NCBI GenBank assembly: GCA_964348685.1
Contig: CAYGDM010000053.1
Span: 1-7,397 of the forward strand
Length of the DNA stretch: 7,397 nucleotides
Reading direction: 5' to 3'
Origin: DALYDP01 sp964348685
Lineage (GTDB): Bacteria; Patescibacteriota; Gracilibacteria; Peribacterales; Peribacteraceae
Positions 1 through 6,381 of this stretch are shown here, piece by piece. Position 1 is the first letter of the stretch. Each line of letters begins with the position of its first letter. The position numbers and the translations under genes are program-made. The notes below the pieces were generated by a model. That model made no database searches. It had not been told where the DNA came from and saw nothing but the letters and a program-made list of their open reading frames with translations.

Positions 1-333
1 GAACTCGTTGGTGTGGCCCAGGATCGTTTCGCCCGGCGCCATGAGGATCACCTTGTCGTCCGGCGAGATGCCTTCCCACTCGATGTCGTATTTCTTGAAA
101 ATATCCTTCGCTTTTTGAGCTCGTTTGGCTTCTGTGCCCCACACGCGGTCGAGGTGTGTCTTGCTGTAGATGTTGAAGACGTTTTCGAAGTGCTTGGGGT
201 GCTGCTCGACGTAGAACCATTCGCCGAGGGTGACGTCGTAGCTCGAGGTCGCGAGGTTTTGCCGTTCAAACGGAGCGATCACGACGGATCCTTCTTTCAT
301 GTATTCGATGATCTTCTTGTCGGATAAGGCCAT
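1..333 (-). CDS. dcd: dCTP deaminase, N-terminal part (partial at window edge)
   Basis: Deaminates dCTP to dUTP (some members go on to dUMP), feeding thymidylate synthesis in the cytoplasm. The reading frame runs from an ATG at 333 leftwards off the window, giving 111 residues without a stop. Recognisable family features are the LSDKKI start, the IAPF segment (19-22), the SSYDVTLGE block (30-38), and APGETILGHTNEF (99-111), which matches the conserved PGE..L..T.E strand before the active-site region. The catalytic Arg/Glu segment lies beyond the window, so mono- or bifunctional type cannot be judged. Between about 58 and 95 there is a charged, helical-looking insert (rich in K, E and D) longer than in the E. 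coli-type enzyme. From memory, similar long forms occur in CPR bacteria. The gene diverges from ybaB with 53 bases between the starts. A -10-like TACACT lies 7 bases before the ATG. Confidence 0.9.
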   Translation of the reverse strand, partial: MALSDKKIIEYMKEGSVVIAPFERQNLATSSYDVTLGEWFYVEQHPKHFENVFNIYSKTHLDRVWGTEAKRAQKAKDIFKKYDIEWEGISPDDKVILMAPGETILGHTNEF

Positions 334-386
334 GGCCGGGAGTGTACCCACGCGCTACACTATCGGCAACGTTCCACCGCACTTCC
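334..386. promoter_or_regulatory. Divergent dcd / ybaB promoter region
   Basis: The 53-base gap contains AGTGTA at 341-346 and TACACT at 356-361, a perfect 6-base inverted repeat with a 9-base spacer. Read leftwards, the first is a TACACT -10 box 7 bases before the dcd ATG. Read rightwards, the second is a TACACT -10 box 25 bases before the ybaB ATG. I see no good -35 box for either, and each -35 region would fall on or near the other -10. The alternative is a repressor half-site pair. Promoter assignment is inferred from the sequence alone. Confidence 0.5.
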
Positions 387-683
387 ATGGCATCACTCTC
401 GCAGATGAAAGACCTGTTCATGCTCCAGCGCGAAGCGAAGCGCATCAAGAAAGAGCTCAAGAACGTCCACGTCGAGGCACAGGCCGAAGGCGTGCTCGTG
501 GTCGTTTCGGCCGAAATGGAAGTGATCGACGTCACGGTCGATCCGTCCACGCCGATCGAGAAGTCGGGCGCGCTGTTTAAAGATGCCGCCAACCGCGCGT
601 TCAAGAAGGCTCAGCTCGTCGCGGCCGAGCGCATGCAGCCCGTGATGAACCAGATGGGCATGGGCGGCAATACCGCGGCGTAA
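387..683 (+). CDS. ybaB: YbaB/EbfC-family nucleoid-associated DNA-binding protein
   Basis: Small dimeric DNA-binding protein of the YbaB/EbfC family, thought to coat or organise the nucleoid. The product is 98 residues, close to the family norm of about 100-110. The pattern fits: an N-terminal amphipathic helix (about 1-28, MKDLFMLQREAKRIKKELKN), a central beta region (about 30-52, with VLVVVSAEMEVIDVTVDP containing the family's conserved valine/Asp-Pro strand), and a C-terminal helix (about 58-85, FKDAANRAFKKAQLVAAERM) ending in a Met/Gly-rich tail. The ATG at 387 was chosen because the family begins just before the MKDLF-type helix. An in-frame ATG at 342 would add 15 residues that look like promoter sequence, and 405 is a possible later start. 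No Shine-Dalgarno is present (cgcacttcc precedes the ATG). It is followed after 16 bases by mltG, probably co-transcribed. The usual dnaX/recR neighbours are not seen here. Confidence 0.88.
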   Translation: MASLSQMKDLFMLQREAKRIKKELKNVHVEAQAEGVLVVVSAEMEVIDVTVDPSTPIEKSGALFKDAANRAFKKAQLVAAERMQPVMNQMGMGGNTAA

Positions 684-699
684 CCTTTCTTTATCCTTC

Positions 700-1755
700 A
701 TGAATTTCGAACGACGCGAGTTTCGCGGCCAGAAAAAGACTCGGAAATTGCCGTTCATGTTGATCGGCGTTATTTTTGTTCTCACGGTCGCTGCCATAAC
801 CCTTTGGTTCCGTGCCGCTCTAGGGCCTGTGGATTCATCCACGAGCGCTCGCGTGTCCGTCGTGATCCCTTCTGGTGCCACTTCAGGCGAGATCGCCACG
901 CTCTTGAAACAGGCGGATGTTATTACGGGGAGAGACGTGTTCCTCTTGTACATTCGTTTCTCGGGGCGCGACCAGTCATTGCGTGCTGGGTCGTACGTGC
1001 TCGGTTCGTCGATGACCATGGCAGAGGTCGTCGATGTTCTCACCGGCGGCGCTGCGGGCGAAGTGAGCATTACCATTCCGGAGGGGTTCACCGTCGCAGA
1101 TATCGACCGGATGATGGCCGCGAAGGGATTCGCTGCGACCGGCGCGATTATTGCATGCGCGAAGACGTGCGATTTCTCGGCGTTTACATTTTTGCCGGCG
1201 TCGTCGGATGGCCCTGGCGGACGTGTGGAAGGATACCTCTATCCCGATACGTATTTCGTCGGTGGCGAAGCGAGCGATCCGCAGGCGCTGCTCTCGCGTT
1301 TGCTATCGACGTTCGACGCGAAGGTGACGCAGGGGCTTGCGGCGGAGATCGCGGCATCTGGCAGGCCGCTCCACGAGATCATGACGATGGCATCGCTCAT
1401 CGAAGAAGAGGCGGCGAACGATTCCGAGCGCGCGATCATCTCCGGCATTTTATGGAAACGTCTCGACGAGGGGATCGTCCTCGGGGTCGACGCCGCTGTT
1501 CGCTACGCGGTGCAGAAAGAACCCCGTGAGCCGTTGACGCGCGCCGATCTCGAGAGTGATTCGCCCTACAACATCCGCGTGCGTGCCGGGTTGCCGCCGG
1601 GGCCGATCGCGAACCCGGGTTTGGCCAGCATCGAAGCGGCGCTGAAGCCTGAGGCGAGCCCGTACTACTACTATCTGCATGGTACCGACGGGCAGATCCG
1701 TTATGCTCGTACGAATGATGAGCATAATCAGAATAAGGCCAAATACCTCAACTGA
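700..1755 (+). CDS. mltG: Endolytic murein transglycosylase MltG (YceG-like)
   Basis: Membrane-anchored lytic transglycosylase that cuts nascent glycan strands and is thought to end peptidoglycan polymerisation. The product is 351 residues, normal for the family. It has a basic cytoplasmic N-terminus (1-18), one transmembrane helix (about 19-40), a LysM-like region (about 50-118, with IPSGATSGEIATLL), and a linking segment with IPEGFTVADI (126-135). The catalytic YceG domain follows. It has EGYLYPDTY (177-185), MASLIEEEA (230-238) whose first Glu (E235) aligns with E. coli E218, SPYNIRVRAGLPPGPIANPG (288-307), and a C-terminal strand ending in NDEHNQNKAKYLN. All expected signatures are present, so it should be active. 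It follows ybaB by 16 pyrimidine-rich bases without a Shine-Dalgarno, which suggests one transcript. Its presence shows the cell makes a peptidoglycan wall. Confidence 0.95.
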   Translation: MNFERREFRGQKKTRKLPFMLIGVIFVLTVAAITLWFRAALGPVDSSTSARVSVVIPSGATSGEIATLLKQADVITGRDVFLLYIRFSGRDQSLRAGSYVLGSSMTMAEVVDVLTGGAAGEVSITIPEGFTVADIDRMMAAKGFAATGAIIACAKTCDFSAFTFLPASSDGPGGRVEGYLYPDTYFVGGEASDPQALLSRLLSTFDAKVTQGLAAEIAASGRPLHEIMTMASLIEEEAANDSERAIISGILWKRLDEGIVLGVDAAVRYAVQKEPREPLTRADLESDSPYNIRVRAGLPPGPIANPGLASIEAALKPEASPYYYYLHGTDGQIRYARTNDEHNQNKAKYLN

Positions 1756-1790
1756 CGCTAGAGGCTTGGCATAGCGCTAAAAGCCGTTTC
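1756..1790 (+). terminator. Possible weak hairpin after mltG
   Basis: Two competing short stems can form just after the mltG stop. One is CGCTA (1756-1760) with TAGCG (1772-1776). The other is GGCTT (1763-1767) with AAGCC (1781-1785), followed by the short T run in GTTTC. TAGCGCTA at 1772-1779 is also an 8-base perfect palindrome that could be a protein site. The stems are only 5 bp and there is no real U tract, so intrinsic termination here is doubtful. Confidence 0.2.
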
Positions 1791-1791
1791 G

Positions 1792-1821
1792 TGGTACAAT
1801 AAGGAGAAAGACACATACACT
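1792..1821 (+). promoter_or_regulatory. Promoter(s) for the LOG-family gene
   Basis: TGGTACAAT at 1792-1800 is a good extended -10 (TGn plus TACAAT). Transcription from it would start near 1807, giving a leader of about 20 bases. A second -10-like TACACT at 1816-1821 ends 6 bases before the ATG at 1828 and would give a leaderless mRNA. No convincing -35 is seen: TTGGCA at 1766-1771 is 23 bases before TACAAT, which is too far. AAGGAG at 1801-1806 resembles a Shine-Dalgarno but is 21 bases from the ATG and would be upstream of either predicted mRNA start. Confidence 0.5.
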
Positions 1822-1827
1822 TTCTTT

Positions 1828-2451
1828 ATGGTCCTCCCCGAAGGAAACAGACACACCCACAGGCTCAAAATCGGCGTCATGGGATCGGCGTCCGGCCCCC
1901 AGACGGAGGATCCGCTTGCCCGCGAGAAGGCTGAAAAGATCGGAGCGGAAATCGCGCGCCGCGGTCACATTTTCATCAACGGCGCGTGCCCCGGCTTGCC
2001 GAACGACGCGTTGCTCGCCGCCCAGACGGCGGGCGGCTTCACGGTCGGCGTGTCGCCCGCGTTCTCCGAGTACCAGCACGTCCACGAGTACCTCTCGCCG
2101 CACGACCATGACCTCATCATCTACACGGGCCTCGGCTTCATGGAGCGCGACATCATCAACAGCCGCTCCGCGGACGGCGTGGTGATTATCGGCGGCGGCA
2201 TCGGCACCTTGAACGAATTCACGATCGCGTACGACGAAGGCCGCCCGATAGGGATCGTCACGAACTCCGGCGGCATCAGCAACCACATTCCGCACATCGT
2301 GGAAGAACTCTGCAAGCGCGAGATTCCGCCGAACATCGTGTTCGACGACGATCCGTCGGTGCTTCTCGACAAATTGGAAGTTGCGATCCGCGCTTTCCCG
2401 TTGCCGCTCGTGAAAGACGAACGCGTCACGAAGCACGGGATTCCCGGATGA
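1828..2451 (+). CDS. LOG/SLOG-type Rossmann nucleotide-binding protein (TIGR00725-like)
   Basis: A 207-residue cytosolic protein of the LOG/DprA-related Rossmann superfamily. Visible features are the first strand and loop KIGVMGSASG (14-23), EIARRGHIFINGACPGLP (41-58), the MERDIINSRSADGVVIIGG segment (105-123), and the signature GGGIGTLNE (122-130) followed by EGRPIGIV (137-144). The signature is the GGG.GT..E form of the TIGR00725/SLOG subgroup rather than the PGG.GT.EE form of classical LOG phosphoribohydrolases, so cytokinin-type 5'-monophosphate hydrolase activity should not be assumed. Binding of a nucleotide or nucleotide sugar is the safe inference; the substrate is unknown. The ATG at 1828 leaves a 12-residue lead before the first strand, and there is no spaced Shine-Dalgarno. 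It follows mltG but has its own promoter-like boxes. Its stop is 4 bases from the convergent der stop. Confidence 0.82.
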   Translation: MVLPEGNRHTHRLKIGVMGSASGPQTEDPLAREKAEKIGAEIARRGHIFINGACPGLPNDALLAAQTAGGFTVGVSPAFSEYQHVHEYLSPHDHDLIIYTGLGFMERDIINSRSADGVVIIGGGIGTLNEFTIAYDEGRPIGIVTNSGGISNHIPHIVEELCKREIPPNIVFDDDPSVLLDKLEVAIRAFPLPLVKDERVTKHGIPG

Positions 2452-2455
2452 CCAC

Positions 2456-3817
2456 TCACTCATCATCGTCTTTCTCCGTTCCCTTCGTCGTCCAACGGAT
2501 CGGCGTGCCTTCGAACGCGAAGTTCGAGCGCAGGTTGTTTTCCAGGTAGCGCAGGTCCGAATCGCGGATGGCGGACGGCTTCTTGGAGAAGAGCACGAAC
2601 GTCGGCGGGAGGTCCTTCGCCTGCGTCACGAACTTGCACTTGGAGACGCTTCCGGGCGCGCGCGGCGAGACGTTCTCGAACCAGCGGAGGAGTTCCTTCG
2701 TCGGGATGCGGCGCAGGCGGTTGCGCGCGACGCTCTCGAGGAGGGGGAACAGTTTCGGCAAACCGATGCGCGTTTTGGCCGACGTGAAGAGGATCGGCGC
2801 GTACATGCAGAAGCGCAACTGGATGCGGATTTCGGATTCCTTCTCCAGGCGCTCCTCGACAGAGAGCTTATCGGCCTTGTTCACGAGGATCACGAAGCCC
2901 TTGCCCGCTTCGATGGCCGATGCAGCGATGCGCTGCTCCTGCTTGCTGACAAGTTCCGATGCGTCGATCACTAAGACGACCACGTCGCTGTCCTGCATTG
3001 CTTGGATGCTTTTCAAGCTGCTGATCGTGTCGATGTGGCCTTCGGTCTTGGTGCGGCGGCGCAGTCCGGCCGTGTCGACGAATACGTACTCGTTGCCTTC
3101 GTGGCGGATGATCGAGTCGGAGCTGTCACGCGTGGTGCCCGGAATGTCCGAGACGATGCGGAACGATACGTCTTTTTGGGTGTCGTTGAGGAGCGCGTTC
3201 ACGAGCGAGCTCTTGCCGACGTTCGGTTTGCCGATGATCGCGATGCGCGGCGGGCGGACTTCCTCTTCGTTCGTTTCGACGACCTTCGCGAAATGGAGCT
3301 TCTTCAACTGGGCCTCGATGCGTTCGTCCAGGTCGTCCGTGTTGATGCGGTGCGCGGCGCTGACCCCGATCACGTCGTCGCCGATGTTTAACTCGTATGC
3401 CTGCGCAAGCTTCTCTTCCGTCACGTCCCAGTCGTCGCACTTCGTAAGCACGATGATCACCGGCACGTGGCGCTTGCGCTTCTTGCGCAGCATCTCAGCC
3501 ACGTTGAAGTCGCTCGCAGTCAGTTCTTCTTTTCCGTTGATCGTGAAGAGGATGAGGTCGGCTCCTTCGAGGGCGATCATGGTCTGCGCGGCTACGTCGT
3601 CTTCCAGGTCGGCGTCTTGCGATCCGCCGCCGATGCCGCCCGTGTCGAGCAGCAGGTAGTCGACCTCCTCGCCCCGGACCCTGAAACTCACGTGGTCACG
3701 GGTCGTGCCGGGTACGTCGGTGACGATCGCGCGCCGTTTGCCGATGAGGCGGTTGAACAGCGTGGATTTGCCCGTATTGGGCCGGCCGATGATCGCGACG
3801 GTCGGGAGTTTGGCCAT
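2456..3817 (-). CDS. der: Ribosome-associated double GTPase Der (EngA)
   Basis: Essential GTPase acting in late assembly of the 50S subunit. The product is 453 residues, a normal length. It has two consecutive G domains and a C-terminal KH-like domain. G domain 1: P-loop GRPNTGKST (11-19), PGTTRD (36-41), DTGG (58-61), TKCD (125-128) and SA (153-154). G domain 2: GKPNVGKSS (196-204), PGTTRD (226-231), DTAGL (248-252), NKAD (313-316) and SA (346-347). The KH-like part (about 370-445) includes LPPTFVLFSKKP (403-414), RYLENNLR (423-430) and FEGTPI (435-440). The first G4 motif is TKCD rather than NKxD, a tolerated variant that still keeps the guanine-binding Asp. The tail is acidic (EKDDDE). The ATG at 3817 sits directly before the P-loop strand, as expected. 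The gene diverges from leuS and converges on the LOG-family gene. Confidence 0.97.
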   Translation of the reverse strand: MAKLPTVAIIGRPNTGKSTLFNRLIGKRRAIVTDVPGTTRDHVSFRVRGEEVDYLLLDTGGIGGGSQDADLEDDVAAQTMIALEGADLILFTINGKEELTASDFNVAEMLRKKRKRHVPVIIVLTKCDDWDVTEEKLAQAYELNIGDDVIGVSAAHRINTDDLDERIEAQLKKLHFAKVVETNEEEVRPPRIAIIGKPNVGKSSLVNALLNDTQKDVSFRIVSDIPGTTRDSSDSIIRHEGNEYVFVDTAGLRRRTKTEGHIDTISSLKSIQAMQDSDVVVLVIDASELVSKQEQRIAASAIEAGKGFVILVNKADKLSVEERLEKESEIRIQLRFCMYAPILFTSAKTRIGLPKLFPLLESVARNRLRRIPTKELLRWFENVSPRAPGSVSKCKFVTQAKDLPPTFVLFSKKPSAIRDSDLRYLENNLRSNFAFEGTPIRWTTKGTEKDDDE

Positions 3818-3827
3818 AGTCCGGGGC

Positions 3828-3857
3828 AGTGTAGCGGATGAATGGCCTTCTTGTCGG
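3828..3857 (-). promoter_or_regulatory. Promoter for der
   Basis: On the minus strand, TACACT (3828-3833) is a -10-like box 10 bases before the der ATG. CCGACA (3852-3857) lies 18 bases upstream of it and shares the GACA core of a TTGACA -35. The predicted mRNA would have almost no leader, and gccccggact before the ATG has no Shine-Dalgarno. Confidence 0.5.
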
Positions 3858-3885
3858 ATAATCTCCCGTTTCTTCGATTCCTCGC

Positions 3886-3891
3886 TATACT
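3886..3891 (+). promoter_or_regulatory. leuS: -10 box of the leuS promoter (predicted leaderless)
   Basis: TATACT at 3886-3891 matches the -10 consensus at 5 of 6 positions and ends 6 bases before the leuS ATG (3898). Transcription would start at or next to the A of ATG. The bases between (ccccgc) contain no Shine-Dalgarno. No clear -35 is visible 16-18 bases upstream. A GGATAAT at 3856-3862 could be an upstream alternative. Confidence 0.5.
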
Positions 3892-3897
3892 CCCCGC

Positions 3898-6318
3898 ATG
3901 CCAGAGTTTTCCTATGATCCGACGACGGTCGAGGCCAAATGGCGCAAAAAGTGGGAAGAGGCCGGAACCTATAAAGCCGACCTGAAAAAGGCCAAAAAGC
4001 CGTTCTACAATATGGCGATGTTCCCGTATCCGTCCGGGGACAAATTGCACGTTGGCCATTGGTACAACTACGCCCCGGCTGACAGCTTCGGGCGATACAT
4101 GCGCATGAAGGGTTACGACGTCTTCGAGCCGATGGGGTTCGACGCGTTTGGGTTGCCAGCGGAGAATTATGCGATCAAAACGGGCGTGCCCCCGGCGGTG
4201 TCGATCAAGCAGAACGTAGAAAACATGATCGAGCAGCTCTCGCGGCTGGGATGCATGTACGACTGGGAGAAGACCGTGTGTACGACCGACCCCTCCTACT
4301 ACCGTTGGACGCAGTGGCTCTTCCTGCAGATGCTGAAACACGACATCGCTGAGCGCCGCCTCGCGAACGTGAACTGGTGCCCCAAGGATCAGACGGTCCT
4401 CGCGCGCGAACAGTGCCAGGACGGGAAGTGCGAGCGCTGCGGTACCGACGTCATTCAGAAGCCGCTCACGCAGTGGTTCTGGAAGATCACGCAGTACGCC
4501 GACAAGCTGATTGATAACCTCGACGGCCTCGATTGGCCGGACAAGACAAAGACGATGCAACGCAACTGGATCGGCCGGAGCGAAGGTGCCGAGATTCATT
4601 TCGATATCGATGGCCACGATGAAAAAATCACGGTCTTCACGACGCGCGCCGACACCCTCTTCGGCGTGACATACGTCGTGCTCGCGCCGGAACACGCCCT
4701 GGTCGAAAAAATCACGAAGAAAGACCATTGGGGCGCCGTCGACGCGTACCGCAAAGACGTATCGAAGAAGACGGAACTCCAGCGTACGGATTTGAACAAA
4801 GACAAGGGAGGCATGCCCACGGGCGCATTTGCAGTGCACCCGGTAACGGGCGAGAAACTGCCGATATGGGTGGCCGATTACGTGCTCGCGAGCTACGGCA
4901 CCGGCGCGGTGATGGCTGTACCGGCGCACGACGAGCGCGACTTCGCATTCGCGAAGGTTCACGCGCTCGGGATGAAGGAGGTGGTCAAAGGTCCTGAGGG
5001 CACCGAAATGCCCTATGGCGACGACGGTACGGCGGTAAACTCCGATTTCCTCGACGGTCTCGCGACGCCCGAAGCGACGAAGAAAATGATCGCGTGGCTC
5101 GAAGCAGAGGAGAAGGGCCGGGGCGTGATCCAGTATCGCTTGAAAGACTGGCTCGTTTCGCGTCAGCGCTACTGGGGCGCGCCGATCCCCGTTGTCTACG
5201 ACCCGGAAGGCAACGCGCATCCCGTTCCGGAGAAGCACTTGCCGTGGCTGCTCCCGACAGACGTCGAGTTCAAACCGACCGGCGAATCGCCACTCAAGCT
5301 GAGTGCCGAGTTCAAGGAGCGCACGGAGAATATCTTCGGCAAAGGCTGGACACCGGAATACGACACGATGGACACGTTCGTGTGCAGCAGCTTCTACTAT
5401 TTGCGCTATCTCGCCGAAGGTGATGAAAAGCACCTGGTCGATCCGACCGTTGAGAAACACTGGATGCCCGTCGGCATGTATATCGGCGGACCGGAACACG
5501 CGTGCATGCACCTGATCTACGCTCGCTTCGTCATGATGGCGTTGAAGGACTTCGGTGTCGTGTCGCACGAGGAACCGTTCCAGCGCTTGGTACACCAGGG
5601 TCTCATCACGAAAGACGGCGCCAAGATGAGCAAGTCGAAGGGGAACGTCGTGTCTCCCGACGAGTTCGTCGATCGCCACGGCGCCGACGTCTTCCGCATG
5701 TATCTCATGTTCATGGGTCCGTTCACGGACGGAGGCGACTGGAGCGACAGTGGTATCAAAGGCGTCGATCGCTTCGTGCAACGTTTGCATCGAATTCTTA
5801 CGCAGCCCTCAGGAGAGGGAAAAAATCAGAGTACAAAAGTTGATCATAAGGACGTGCTGCGCGTGCTGCACGGCGCGATCAAACGCGTCACGGAGTCGAT
5901 GGAGAAGTTGCAGTACAACACCGCGATCAGCGCGCTGATGGAATTGTTGAATGCCGTTGAAACGGCGGGAGGACTCTCGAACGAATCCGCGAGGACCTAC
6001 NNNNNNNNNNTTAAACTTTTGGCTCCGATGGCGCCGCACTTGTCCGAAGAACTATGGGAAGCGCTCGGTGGAGAGGGCTTCGTGATTAATCAAGACTGGC
6101 CGACGTTCGACCCCGCGATGCTCGTCGCCGACACCCTGACGATCGCCATTCAGGTCAGCGGTAAGCTCCGCGGCGACGTCACCGTCGCGTCGAGCGCGTC
6201 GAAAGACGACATCATCGCGGCCGCGAAAGAAAACGAGAACGTGAAGAAGTTCCTCGACGGACAGATGATCAAGAAAGAGATCTATGTTCCTGGCAAATTA
6301 GTCAGTTTTGTTATTTGA
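3898..6318 (+). CDS. leuS: Leucyl-tRNA synthetase (contains a 10-N assembly gap)
   Basis: Class Ia synthetase that charges tRNA-Leu. The frame gives 806 residues, within the bacterial range. The catalytic fold has PYPSG (43-47) and the HIGH-type HVGH (51-54), then YDWEKTVCTTDP. Cys161, Cys173, Cys178 and Cys181 look like a zinc site. The CP1 editing domain has the threonine-rich TTRADT (248-253) and GTGAVMAVPAHDERD (334-348), whose Asp345 is the conserved amino-acid-binding aspartate. KMSKSKGN starts at 576. The anticodon-binding helical domain includes YNTAISALMEL and KLLAPMAPHLSEELWE. The C-terminal domain ends in the typical YVPGKL stretch. Ten N at 6001-6010 hide four residues, but the frame is kept and homologues have a similar spacing to LLAP-APH. 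So this is an assembly gap rather than a proven break. The linker around 5795-5850 is AT-richer than the rest. It diverges from der; the ATG follows TATACT by 6 bases. Confidence 0.97.
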   Translation: MPEFSYDPTTVEAKWRKKWEEAGTYKADLKKAKKPFYNMAMFPYPSGDKLHVGHWYNYAPADSFGRYMRMKGYDVFEPMGFDAFGLPAENYAIKTGVPPAVSIKQNVENMIEQLSRLGCMYDWEKTVCTTDPSYYRWTQWLFLQMLKHDIAERRLANVNWCPKDQTVLAREQCQDGKCERCGTDVIQKPLTQWFWKITQYADKLIDNLDGLDWPDKTKTMQRNWIGRSEGAEIHFDIDGHDEKITVFTTRADTLFGVTYVVLAPEHALVEKITKKDHWGAVDAYRKDVSKKTELQRTDLNKDKGGMPTGAFAVHPVTGEKLPIWVADYVLASYGTGAVMAVPAHDERDFAFAKVHALGMKEVVKGPEGTEMPYGDDGTAVNSDFLDGLATPEATKKMIAWLEAEEKGRGVIQYRLKDWLVSRQRYWGAPIPVVYDPEGNAHPVPEKHLPWLLPTDVEFKPTGESPLKLSAEFKERTENIFGKGWTPEYDTMDTFVCSSFYYLRYLAEGDEKHLVDPTVEKHWMPVGMYIGGPEHACMHLIYARFVMMALKDFGVVSHEEPFQRLVHQGLITKDGAKMSKSKGNVVSPDEFVDRHGADVFRMYLMFMGPFTDGGDWSDSGIKGVDRFVQRLHRILTQPSGEGKNQSTKVDHKDVLRVLHGAIKRVTESMEKLQYNTAISALMELLNAVETAGGLSNESARTYXXXXKLLAPMAPHLSEELWEALGGEGFVINQDWPTFDPAMLVADTLTIAIQVSGKLRGDVTVASSASKDDIIAAAKENENVKKFLDGQMIKKEIYVPGKLVSFVI
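6001..6010. other. Assembly gap (10 N) inside leuS
   Basis: Ten undetermined bases lie within the anticodon-binding domain of leuS. The reading frame before and after the run is the same, so the true gap length is consistent with 10 or with any value differing by a multiple of three. Confidence 0.99.
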
Positions 6319-6321
6319 ACA

Positions 6322-6377
6322 ACCAGCTTGCCCTGAGCGACGAGCGAAGCGAGGAGTCGAAGGGTGAGCTTCGTGGT
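6322..6377. repeat. Imperfect palindrome (REP-like) between leuS and the 6382-6762 gene
   Basis: Arms pair in order: ACCA (6322-6325) with TGGT (6374-6377), AGCT (6325-6328, sharing its A with ACCA) with AGCT (6367-6370), CCCT (6331-6334) with AGGG (6361-6364), and CGAC (6338-6341) with GTCG (6356-6359). Bulges separate the segments, and the core is a near-repeat of GAGCGAAGCGAG. It fills nearly all the space between two converging genes. There is no T tract on either side, so it is more like an intergenic palindromic repeat than a standard intrinsic terminator, although it could end transcription from both directions. It resembles the CCCTGAGC...GTCGAAGGG type of intergenic element often seen in environmental genomes, recalled from memory and not checked. 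Confidence 0.45.
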
Positions 6378-6381
6378 CTGA

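Noticed and set aside
342..386. Upstream ATG at 342 for ybaB
   Set aside because: It would place coding sequence over the divergent -10 boxes and add 15 residues not seen in the YbaB family.
393..1091. A 232-codon minus-strand frame across ybaB and the start of mltG
   Set aside because: It overlaps two well-supported genes on the opposite strand and shows no conserved motif or plausible start region.
1777..2466. A 229-codon minus-strand frame opposite the LOG-family gene
   Set aside because: Shadow frame with R/V/D-biased composition; the plus strand carries the GGGIGTLNE signature.
2568..3659. A 363-codon open frame antisense to der
   Set aside because: Same cause: a shadow of a GC-rich gene. 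The translation is a Ser/Arg-rich string without family features, and der has every GTPase motif.
3688..5790. A 700-codon open frame antisense to leuS
   Set aside because: Its codons lie exactly opposite leuS codons, so it stays open wherever leuS avoids TTA, CTA and TCA. That is codon bias in a GC-rich gene. The product is rich in R, H, V and D with no recognisable domain, while leuS on the other strand is unmistakable.
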